A stretch of 38,199 nt of DNA from JAICMB01 sp035295125 (lineage in GTDB: Bacteria; Acidobacteriota; Terriglobia; Bryobacterales; Bryobacteraceae): the NCBI GenBank assembly GCA_035295125.1, contig DATGJP010000014.1:1-38199 (forward strand), written 5' to 3'. The position numbers were made by a program, and so were the translations under genes. The notes under the pieces are model-generated. The model was not told the DNA's origin. It saw only the letters and a program-made list of their open reading frames with translations, and made no database searches. This document shows, piece by piece, positions 9,801 through 14,983 of this stretch; positions within the stretch are counted from its first letter, which is position 1; each line of letters begins with the position of its first letter.

Positions 9801-11211
9801 TCGTGATCTGCGTATCGGTCCAGGAAGTGACGTTGAGCGTATTGCCGTCGCCAGGGAGTCCAGCCTCAAACCCCAAAGTCGTGTCTGTGATCGACAGAAA
9901 TGCGGAGTCGCCGTTATAGGGCGCATGCGTTCCGAATCCGCTGCCGGAAATCGTGATGGTTTGGTTTTGCAGCGTGGTGATGGTGCTGACGGAAGTGATC
10001 ACAGGCGCTGGCGCCATCAAGGGGGCGAAAACCCAGGCTGCCCCTTCGCCGGCGTTATCCTGGATTCCACCGGCCAGCCCGACGCTCCCGTCGGATGATA
10101 TTGCTACGGACGGACCCTGTTGGGCGTTGCCGATGGCGCCCGTACCTACGAGGGTATTGTTTAATATAAAGCCGCCCCCGGCGATGCGGACGAAAACGTT
10201 GGTCTGCCCCACGCCATTTGCATGATTATGGTCACCCGCGACGAGCGTGTTTCCGTCAGAGGAGAGAGCGACAGCATCACCGAAACCCGGCACTGGATTC
10301 CCTACCGGGCTCCACGTCGAGCCCGATCGCGAATAAATCCAAAAGGAAAAGGTGCTTAGGTTGGGCGTCTGTCCGCCGAAGGCAGCGACTGTGCCGTCGA
10401 AATTCAAGGTCACACTAAAGCCCTCGAAACGTCCGTTTTGGCCAACCAATTTGGACCCGGTTTGCACCCAGGTCGTGGGAGCAGTCCTGCTGAACGCCCA
10501 TACCGCGCCCGTTTGCATGTTATCGAACTGACCGCCGCAGAGGAGAGTGTTGCCGTCGCCGGAGAGCGCCACCGAGTCGCCCAGGCCGGCGACACCCACC
10601 ATCCCAGTTACAAACTGGCTTCCGAACTTCTGCTGTTCCGACCATGGGCCTCCCGATCGGCCATAAACCCAGCACGCGCCTTCGGTGTTGCTTTCTACGG
10701 GTGGCCCCCCGAATGCCAGCGTGTTGCCGTCATAGGACAGCGACACCACCCAGCCCTGGCGCGACTGGGCGCTGCTAGCGTCGCTGGCCACGATCCGGTT
10801 TCCCTGCGGTACCCATGACCCGCCTTGGTTGACATAGACATAAATCGCACCCTGTAAGTTGTTGGTCCCGACGGCGCCCAGCGCGATGGTGTTGCCGTCG
10901 CCCGAGATCGCTACCGCGATCCCGACTGCATCCCCCGCAGCGGCCCCAGCGGGGACAATTTTCGTCGCCTGCGTCCAAGCCTGGCCGGAATGCGTAAATA
11001 CCCACGCGGCGCCCGTGTTGTTGTTGTCCAAAGGGCCTCCGACCACAGCAGTGTTGCCGTCGCCTGAAAGCGCCACCGACCAGCCTTGGTTTGCACCGTT
11101 AGTCGACGGTGTGCCGACGAGCTTGGTGGAAGGGTCGGCCGCCATGGCGGCGGCCGCAAACGCCAGAAGCAGCATCGCAAGACGGGAAACACGCTGATAA
11201 GAACGCATCAT
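1..11211 (-). CDS. Giant secreted multidomain repeat protein (C-terminus beyond window)
   Basis: Read in triplets from position 1, the minus frame stays open from an ATGATG start at 11211 to the window edge, at least 3737 codons; I checked about half of it codon by codon, and the rest translated without a break. Residues 1-26 are a signal peptide (basic start, LAMLLLAFAAAAMAA). Domains in order: seven-bladed FG-GAP/integrin-alpha-like propellers at about 29-400, 752-1117, 1466-1846 and 2314-2685, with the blade motif SGDGNTxxxGG...GAxWVF. Each propeller is followed by two IPT/TIG-like domains (ITSVSP...GSGFG...VTSWTDSQI) and one DUF11-type domain (TVTVTETLPAGLTLVSM); the third module has two DUF11 copies. 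Next come two divergent InlB-like repeats (about 3040-3347), a fibronectin III domain (about 3347-3440) and DTRG repeats. I infer an extracellular or surface adhesin-like role; no catalytic site is visible. The anchoring region would lie outside the window. Confidence 0.9.
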   Translation of the reverse strand, partial: MMRSYQRVSRLAMLLLAFAAAAMAADPSTKLVGTPSTNGANQGWSVALSGDGNTAVVGGPLDNNNTGAAWVFTHSGQAWTQATKIVPAGAAAGDAVGIAVAISGDGNTIALGAVGTNNLQGAIYVYVNQGGSWVPQGNRIVASDASSAQSRQGWVVSLSYDGNTLAFGGPPVESNTEGACWVYGRSGGPWSEQQKFGSQFVTGMVGVAGLGDSVALSGDGNTLLCGGQFDNMQTGAVWAFSRTAPTTWVQTGSKLVGQNGRFEGFSVTLNFDGTVAAFGGQTPNLSTFSFWIYSRSGSTWSPVGNPVPGFGDAVALSSDGNTLVAGDHNHANGVGQTNVFVRIAGGGFILNNTLVGTGAIGNAQQGPSVAISSDGSVGLAGGIQDNAGEGAAWVFAPLMAPAPVITSVSTITTLQNQTITISGSGFGTHAPYNGDSAFLSITDTTLGFEAGLPGDGNTLNVTSWTDTQITIAGFTGGYTINPFANLRPGDQVQVSVSNAQTGSGPTTATVTVSTTGAPRITSISPIRPQQTQIITITGSGFGNQAPFSGDSSFLLINDFSLGWNAGFVNASNNDGIGVNVTSWTDSQIVIGGFTGLFGQFGYVLNAGDVVRILVWNAQTGIGPVEYDLTVGTTTSAALSITSSHTGNFAAGLPGVYTVTVSNAASAGPASGTVTVTETLPAGLTLVSMSGSGWSCTGTSCTRSDGLAGGASYPPITVVVNVAANATSPLVNQVSVSGGGSGTASAMDSTVVGVSVAGQTKLVGSPVTGVEGEGDSVGLSADGNTAVLGAPYDNINTGAAWVFVRSGQTWTQQTKLVPSGAAPNSLIGASVAISGDGNTIALGGYQANNGQGATYIFVRQGASWVQQGNTIVAADAIGNAIQGAAVALSNDGNTLAIGGPSDNQRVGACWIFVRSGSQWSEQQKLGAQAIMGMAGIGNAVALSGDGNTALCGGPYDDFNTGAVWSFSRTGTTWTQTGPKIVDPNGTYEGSSVALNFDGTIAAFGGSTADYSNTSFWTYSRSGLTWTPVGNPTIGYGSNVALSSDGSTLLAGPGITSVFTRGAGGVYGFNNALLGAGSIGMTYQGSALALSSDGSVALSGAPYDNNYVGAAWVFTPLKPPAPTITSVSTITAQQTQTITISGHGFGSQAPYNGDSAYLSIQDITTGYSFGATGNPMNLNVTSWTDSQITIAGFTGGIYTDNPLTVGDVIQVLVANPQSPYVFALSNTTVSAAGAPTITSVSPILPQQTQTITINGSGFGTHAPFNGNSSFLKIDDFSMGWAAGYNAGGENDGIGLNVTSWTDTQIVISGFTGAYGQAGGLTTGDFIGIRVWNAQTGIGPRIYVTNVGSNTSAALSVTSTHTGNFAQGQQGATYTVTVLNGASAGPTSGTVTVTETLPAGLTLVSMSGPGWTCAGASCSRSDALAAASSFQPITVTVNVAANATSPLVNRVSVSGGGSATANATDSTVIAATVAGQTKLVGTPVSGTPLQGYSVAISADGNTAVMGGPSDNNSTGAAWVFVRSGQNWTQQAKLVPAGAAANDQIGLSVAISGDGSTIALGAEGTNSFQGATYVYVNQGGTWVQQANVVATDAIGNAQQGLSVALSHDGNTLAYGGPGDNNNAGAGWIFTRSGGQWTEQQKVAGQAVTGIVGVARLGARVALSGDGNTLLCTGPGDNFGTGAVWGFSRTGTGWVQTGPKLVVPNGQPVAARVTTNSDGTIAVIGGSTSDISTSSFWVYSRSGLIWTPVGNPITGYGSNVALSSDGSTLLVGDLGLIPGFYVSGLASNVFTRSAGGGYTFSNSVVVAGGVGATFEGWSVAVSADGSVGLVGGDGDNNDVGAAWVFAPLKAPLPTITSVSTITAQQTQTITITGSGFGAQAPYNGDSPFLAIRDALGFSSGFTGDSNNLNVTSWTDSQITIAGITGTYGGRSSLGAGDEVHVLVANPQNPEGFANAFVRVSSSGAPTITSVSAILPQQTQTITITGSGFGTRAPFNGDSSFLEIADLSGRWNAGYMSAGNQESDGITLNVTSWTDSQIVISGFTGAYSPGDLQTGDLIVVLLWNAQTGIGPRRYFLMVGSTTPAALSISSTHTGNFNAGQPGATYTVLVSNGASAGPSSGTVTVTETLPAGLTLVSMSGPGWSCAGASCSRSDALAAASSFPPITVTVNVAANATSPLVNQVSVSGGGSATASAMDSTVIVNPATLSVSSSHSGSFTQGQLGATYKLTVSNAAAAGSASGTVTVTETLPTGLTLVSMAGTGWTCAGTSCTRSDALAGGASYPPITVTVNVAANATSPVVNQVSVSGGGSATATATDSTVVATTVPGQTKLVGSPFSGAPQQGFWVVLSGDGNTAVVAGPYDSQNTGAAWVFVRSGHTWSQQAKLVPAGAAANAFIASGLAISGDGNTIALGALGTNSNQGATYIFVKQGTSWVQQGNVIVATDAVGKAEQGFTVALSNDGNTLGVGGPADNSQEGACWVFARSGSQWSEQQKLGGSAVTGVAGAAELGFSIALSGDGNTLLCGGIYDNFNTGAVWGFNRTGNTWTQTGPKIVGPNGSYEGYQVTLNFDGTIGAFGGYTADGKNSSVWTYSRSGLTWTALGNPIAGYGIFPALSADGSTLIAGFPTTSVFTRGAGGVYVFNNTVLGDGDISGLSQGSAVAISADGSVGISSDQGENNSVGAAWVFDPLKASAPTITSVSSVTAQQTQIITISGHGFGSQAPYNGDSPYLLLDDNRTDFHMGYTGDSIHLNVTSWTDSQITIAGFTGNYGQDIVGSTLQPGDALEVLVANPQNPAGYANSVVTVSSAGAPTITSVSPILPQQTQTITINGSGFGTHAPYDGDTSFLSVQDASAGWAAGFNNQFNAETIHLNVTSWTDSQIVISGFTGAYGQGNFLLHANNTIRLLVWNAQSGIGPSEYDLTVGSTTPAALSVTSTHTGNFTQGQQGATYTLNVSNGASAGPTSGTVTVTETLPAGLTLVSMGGSGWSCAGTSCTRSDGLAKGASFAPITVTVNVAASAVSPLVNQVSVSGGGSASATAMDSTTLAVSVTLQTNPTGLQVSVDGGSPLTTPQTITLTGGSHQLSVVATQSGPSGTRYLFTGWNDATTGTTDSINVTGSATFTANFKTQYQLTISGSPANGGSVTPPSGGFYDSGAAVPVTATANSGFTFGNWTGSVASTTSASTTVTMSAPETVVANFLTPGSITIATNPPGLQFSIDGGTPQTAPQNLTLPSGSHTIAVQGTQSGGAGTQYVFTGWSDNGAMSHSITVGTTSAIYTATFKTQYQLAISASPAAGGTVTPASGTFYDAATVVPVTATAATGFVFGGWTGSVAGATSASTSVTMSAPQTVVANFTAGQKPSAVTVFSPTQGATGVSTSVSLSWSAAAGATSYDILFGTSTTPPVVDTTTGLSYSPLNLAPNTTYFWSITAKNSFGGTPSALWFFTTGASTTTTSGYQFVPVTPCRIIDTRGAVGPFGGPAIPAQGTRTVAIPQSACNIPATALAYSLNVTVVPVTTLTYLSIWPAGQSQPVVSTLNSFDGSIVANAAIVPAGTQGAISVFASDATQAIIDINGYFAPATTANSMSFYSLTPCRVVDTRGAIGPLGGPVMSGGSARSFPVSSSPCGAPNTAQAYSLNITVVPRHTLGYLTSWPTGQTQPVVSTLNSPNGLIVANAAIVPAGTGGAISIFVTDDTDVIIDINGYFALPGSPAAQSLYTVTPCRVADTRGGSGLASNGSRSFSIPTSPCS
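2091..11127 (-). repeat. Four tandem ~2.2 kb intragenic modules
   Basis: Four units of about 720 codons lie head to tail inside the giant gene, at roughly 11127-8955, 8955-6813, 6813-4269 and 4269-2091. Each encodes propeller, TIG-like, TIG-like, DUF11. The third unit is longer because it carries a second DUF11 copy (about 4632-4269). The units are similar at the DNA level: the 20-mer gggcccggtttgtgtccacg occurs at 3583-3602 (unit 4) and 8281-8300 (unit 2). The DUF11 stretches near 4785-4855 and 6963-7035 are almost identical. This points to recent duplication or gene conversion. Confidence 0.85.
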
Positions 11212-11267
11212 ATTGAGAGGCGGGAAAATCAGCGTGCGGCGATCACGATGTGAGATAAAATTTTGGG
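11212..11267. promoter_or_regulatory. 56-bp divergent promoter region between giant gene and sigma factor gene
   Basis: Only 56 bp separate the ATG of the giant gene from the GTG of the ECF sigma gene, so both promoters must sit here or overlap the coding ends. The segment contains the AT-rich run gataaaatttt (11254-11264) in an otherwise GC-rich background. I see no convincing Shine-Dalgarno sequence for either gene and cannot define -35/-10 boxes. Confidence 0.4.
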
Positions 11268-11840
11268 GTGGCGGCGACAGACGTAACACAGATGCTCAAA
11301 GCGTGGAGCGATGGCGACGCCACGGCGCTCGAACGCCTGACGCCCATCGTTTACGCTGAACTCCATCGCCTCGCGCGGCGCAATCTGGCCGGAGAACGCG
11401 AGGGACATCCTCTGCAGCCCTCTGCCTTGGTCAATGAGGCTTTTTTACGTCTTATCGGCGGTGCGCCAGTGGAATGGGCCAGCCGGACCCACTTCTTTGC
11501 CGTGGCAGCCCGGCTGATGCGGCAGATTCTGATAGATTTTGCGCGCGCTCAGGACACCGGAAAACGAGGCCATCGGTCGCCGCACGTCGACTTGTCCGAA
11601 GTCCACAACCTCCCGACCGGCGGAACGGCGCGGGTTGACTTCCTGGACCTGGACGCCGCTTTACAGGATCTCTCACACCTGGATTCGCGGCAGGCCCAGG
11701 TCGTCGAGCTCCGCTATTTCGGCGGTTTGGAAAACGCCGAGGTCGCCGCGGTACTGGGTGTATCGGAACCCACAGTCGTGCGGGACTGGCGGGTTGCGCG
11801 CGCCTGGCTCTTTTCCCGGCTGAACCCGGCGGAACTGTGA
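11268..11840 (+). CDS. ECF-family RNA polymerase sigma factor
   Basis: A 190-residue sigma-70 factor of the ECF type associated with Ser/Thr kinases. It would direct RNA polymerase to a dedicated promoter set. Region 2 lies at about 10-85 (AWSDGDATALERL, YAELHRLARR, HPLQPSALVNEAFLRL). Region 4 lies at about 125-185, with the helix-turn-helix NAEVAAVLGVSEPTVVRDW. The GTG start gives the family-typical opening VTQMLKAWSDGD; an ATG eight codons in would truncate the first helix. No anti-sigma gene follows. The next gene, 142 bp downstream on the same strand, is a membrane kinase, which suggests phosphorylation-based control, as known for other ECF-kinase pairs. Whether it drives the divergent giant gene is inference. 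Confidence 0.92.
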   Translation: MAATDVTQMLKAWSDGDATALERLTPIVYAELHRLARRNLAGEREGHPLQPSALVNEAFLRLIGGAPVEWASRTHFFAVAARLMRQILIDFARAQDTGKRGHRSPHVDLSEVHNLPTGGTARVDFLDLDAALQDLSHLDSRQAQVVELRYFGGLENAEVAAVLGVSEPTVVRDWRVARAWLFSRLNPAEL

Positions 11841-11841
11841 G

Positions 11842-11907
11842 TTCGTGGATCGGCCGTGGGCCATGGAACGGGAGGCACCTTGTTTTCATCTACTTTCGTG
11901 GATCGGC
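11842..11907 (+). repeat. 13-bp direct repeat in sigma-kinase gap
   Basis: The sequence ttcgtggatcggc occurs at 11842-11854 and again at 11895-11907, a spacing of 53 bp, in the 142-bp gap between the sigma and kinase genes. It could be a paired protein-binding site or debris of a dispersed repeat. Nothing else is recognisable in the gap. Confidence 0.4.
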
Positions 11908-11982
11908 GGTACGTCGCGACAGGCCGCAGGCCGGTTCCAACCTTCCACAGTTTGGAGTCATTAAGCTGAAGCTTGTGACCCA

Positions 11983-14793
11983 ATGAGCCCCGCTGAGCAC
12001 CGAAGGGCCGGAGAGTTATTCGAGCAGCTTCGCGAACTCCCCGAAAACGAACTCGCCTCCGCCCTGGATACGGCGTGCGCCGGGAACGACGGTTTGCGCG
12101 CCGAGGTCAGCCGTCTTCTCGGAGCCGACCGCGCGGCCGACGCCGACCTGTTCCTGGAACGGCGGGCCATCGAGGACGCCGCGCTGTTGCTCGGCCGGAC
12201 GATAGCGCCGGGCACGAAACTCGGCCCGTTCGAAATTACCGCCATGCTCGGATCGGGGGGAATGGGTGAAGTCTATCGCGCTCGCGACACCCAACTCGGC
12301 CGCGAGGTCGCGGTCAAGGTGCTGGCCTCCGCTCTCGGACGCGACCCGGAGTACATGTCGCGCTTCGAGCGCGAAGCGCAGGTTCTGGCATCGCTCAACC
12401 ATCCCAACATTGCCACCGTCTACGGCATCGAGCAGCGAGCCCTGATCATGGAACTGGTAGAGGGCAAGGACCTTGGCGGCCCGCTGCCGCTCGACGAAGC
12501 AATCCCTATCGCCCGCCAGATCGCCGTGGGACTGGAGGCGGCCCATGAGCGCGGTATCGTGCATCGCGACCTCAAACCGTCGAACGTCAAGGTGACACGC
12601 GAGGGCGTCGTCAAATTGCTGGATTTCGGCCTCGCGAAATCCTCCGTCGTATTCGTGGTCAGCCCCGAAGGCGCCCGTAAAGTGTCGCCGTTGCCCGCCG
12701 CTACCGAACCCGGCATGATCCTGGGCACTGCGGCATATATGTCTCCGGAACAGGCGCGCGGAAAGCCGGTAGACAAGCGCACCGACATCTGGTCCTTTGG
12801 CGTTGTCCTGTACGAGATGCTGACTGGACAGCAGTTGTTCGCACGCGAGACGGTCACCGATACCCTGGTCGCCGTACTGAAGGACAACCCCGACTTCAAC
12901 GAGCTTCCGCCCGACACGCCACCGCACATCCGCCGGCTGCTGGAGCGCTGTCTGCGAAAGGACTCCGCCACGCGGCTGCGGGACATAGGCGAGGCCCGGG
13001 TAATGCTGGATGAGCCGAACCTGGTGTCCGCGCCGCCGGCTCCAATGCCAGGAAGCCGGAGCCGCATCCCATGGGTGGTGGCCGCGGTGGCCATCGCTGC
13101 CCTGCTTGTCGCGATGCTTCTGCTTCGCCGCTCGGCCAACGACGCGCTCACCCTCAGGCTCTCCGTGATGCCTCCGGCGACCACCAGCTTTTGGGAGGTC
13201 AGCGTCCCGGCGCTTTCTCCCAACGGAGATCGTCTGGCCTTCGCGGCCGGGACCAGAGGGAATACACGGCTCTGGATACGGGACCTCCGCACGGTCACAG
13301 CCCGGCCACTCCCCGGCACCGAAGGCGCCTTCGATCCGTTCTGGTCGCAGGACGGCCGTTTTCTGGGATTCTTTGTGCCCGGCAAACTAAAGAAGGTCGA
13401 TGTAGAAGGTGGGCCGCCTCTGACCGTCTGTGATGCCGCGGATGGGCGTGGGGGAAGCTGGAGCCGGGACGATATCATCGTCTTCACACCAAGCTACGGT
13501 GCCGCGCTGTTTCGTGTTCCCGCCGGCGGCGGTGTCGCAACGGCCGTTACCACGCTGGACGAGGCGGCGGGCGAGACCAGCCATCGCTTTCCCTGGTTCC
13601 TTCCGGACGGCAGGCACTTTCTCTACACCGCCCGCAGTGAAAAACCGGACAAAACAGCGATCTATGCCGGAGACCTGGATTCACAGGACCGCCGTCTCCT
13701 TTTAGCTACCTCCTCTAATGCCGTCTACTCGCCGCCCGGTCTTTTGCTGTTCATGCGGGAGAAAACCGTGATGGCGCAGAAGTTCGATGCGGGTCGCCTT
13801 CGCACCACGGCCGAGCCGTTCCCTGTCGCGGAGCAGGTTGATTACATCCCCGGCTCAAACCAGGGCGAGTTCGCGGTTTCGCAAACCGGGGTGCTGGCCT
13901 ACTATTCGGGTGGCGGTTCGCTGAACTCGCAATTGACCTGGCTCGACCGCGATGGAAAAGCGCTCGGCACCGTTGGCCCTCCTGGTGTGATGCAGGGTCC
14001 TGCAATCTCCCCGGATGGCGCGACGATCGCAGTGGACCGCCTGGATGCGCGGCTGGGAACGTATGATATCTGGCTTCACGACATCTCGCGCGGCACAGAA
14101 TCCCGTTTCACCTTCGATCCCAGCAACGACATGTTTCCGGTCTGGTCCCCGGATGGCAGCCACATCCTCTTCTCTTCCACGCGTTCCGGGAAGTACGGCC
14201 TGTACCAAAAGTCAGCCGCGGGCACCGGCGCGGAAGAACTTCTTTACGAGACGACTGGCGTGACACTGCCTACCGACTGGGCTCGCGGGCCTTTTATCGT
14301 CTTTTTCAACACCGGCTCCAAGACTCTCGACGACCTTTGGGTCTTGCCCCTCTCTGGCGATCGAAAGGTTTTCCCGTTTCTCAAAACTGAATTCTCGGAA
14401 GCGCAAGGGAAGCTCTCGCCGGACGGGCGCTGGCTGGCCTACCAATCCAATGAGAGCGGCTCGTACAGGATCTATGTTCAAACATTCCCCGGCAAGGAAG
14501 GCAAATGGCAGGTTTCCGCCGATGTGGGCACGCGCCCAGTGTGGCGGCGAGACGGGAAAGAGCTTTTCTACGTCGCTGGGGATGGCAAGATGATGGCGTT
14601 GGACGTGAGGAGCAACGATAAATTCGAGCACGGTATTCCCAAAGCGCTTTTTGAAGCGCGAATCCCGCCGACCGGTCTTTTCGACGTCACCAGCGATGGC
14701 AAGCGCTTCCTGATGCTCAACGGAACTGAACAGGAAGGAAGCGCGCCGATGGCCGTCGTCGTGGTGAACTGGCTGGCCGATACGAAGCGATAG
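11983..14793 (+). CDS. Membrane Ser/Thr protein kinase with C-terminal TolB/PD40 propeller
   Basis: A 936-residue PknB-type kinase. Residues 1-75 are the helical leader common in acidobacterial kinases of this class. The kinase domain spans about 80-345: glycine loop GSGGMGEVYRA (90-100), VAIK-type lysine K112, catalytic loop HRDLKPSN (194-201), DFG (214-216) and MSPEQARG (253-260), so it looks catalytically complete. One membrane helix follows at about 363-381. The exported C-terminal half has WD40/TolB-like PD40 repeats (SPNGDRLAF near 410, SPDGATIA near 676, SPDGSHIL near 722, SPDGRWLAY near 812), probably a sensory or protein-binding propeller. It lies 142 bp after the ECF sigma gene, so the pair may form a signalling module. 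No strong Shine-Dalgarno sequence precedes the ATG. Confidence 0.93.
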   Translation: MSPAEHRRAGELFEQLRELPENELASALDTACAGNDGLRAEVSRLLGADRAADADLFLERRAIEDAALLLGRTIAPGTKLGPFEITAMLGSGGMGEVYRARDTQLGREVAVKVLASALGRDPEYMSRFEREAQVLASLNHPNIATVYGIEQRALIMELVEGKDLGGPLPLDEAIPIARQIAVGLEAAHERGIVHRDLKPSNVKVTREGVVKLLDFGLAKSSVVFVVSPEGARKVSPLPAATEPGMILGTAAYMSPEQARGKPVDKRTDIWSFGVVLYEMLTGQQLFARETVTDTLVAVLKDNPDFNELPPDTPPHIRRLLERCLRKDSATRLRDIGEARVMLDEPNLVSAPPAPMPGSRSRIPWVVAAVAIAALLVAMLLLRRSANDALTLRLSVMPPATTSFWEVSVPALSPNGDRLAFAAGTRGNTRLWIRDLRTVTARPLPGTEGAFDPFWSQDGRFLGFFVPGKLKKVDVEGGPPLTVCDAADGRGGSWSRDDIIVFTPSYGAALFRVPAGGGVATAVTTLDEAAGETSHRFPWFLPDGRHFLYTARSEKPDKTAIYAGDLDSQDRRLLLATSSNAVYSPPGLLLFMREKTVMAQKFDAGRLRTTAEPFPVAEQVDYIPGSNQGEFAVSQTGVLAYYSGGGSLNSQLTWLDRDGKALGTVGPPGVMQGPAISPDGATIAVDRLDARLGTYDIWLHDISRGTESRFTFDPSNDMFPVWSPDGSHILFSSTRSGKYGLYQKSAAGTGAEELLYETTGVTLPTDWARGPFIVFFNTGSKTLDDLWVLPLSGDRKVFPFLKTEFSEAQGKLSPDGRWLAYQSNESGSYRIYVQTFPGKEGKWQVSADVGTRPVWRRDGKELFYVAGDGKMMALDVRSNDKFEHGIPKALFEARIPPTGLFDVTSDGKRFLMLNGTEQEGSAPMAVVVVNWLADTKR

Positions 14794-14808
14794 GTCCGGG
14801 GCGACTAA

Positions 14809-14968
14809 GTAGCGCAGCCTTCAGGCTGCCCTAAGGCCGGCTGAAGCCGGCTACTGCATCAAGACCTCACCGATAACGCACAGGCGAAACCCCGAAAACT
14901 GCGCGTGTGAGGCAATCGCAATGCCGCAGGCTTCAGCCGGCCTATGGGCAGCTTGAAGACTGCATTAC
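14809..14968. repeat. Inverted pair of REP-like elements between convergent genes
   Basis: Copy 1 (14809-14857) starts gtagcgcagccttcaggctg and contains ggccggctgaagccggc. Copy 2 (14918-14968), read on the minus strand, starts gtaatgcagtcttcaagctg and contains aggccggctgaagcctgcgg. The two are related along about 50 bp in opposite orientation, and each holds its own palindromes. They fill the 190-bp gap between the convergent kinase and dehydrogenase genes, where they could form a large stem and act as a bidirectional terminator or mRNA end stabiliser. Confidence 0.7.
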
Positions 14969-14983
14969 CGAGAACCAGCGGAG

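Noticed and set aside
12420..13487. 355-residue minus ORF inside the kinase gene
   Set aside because: It is antisense to conserved kinase motifs and has a Ser/Arg-rich shadow composition.
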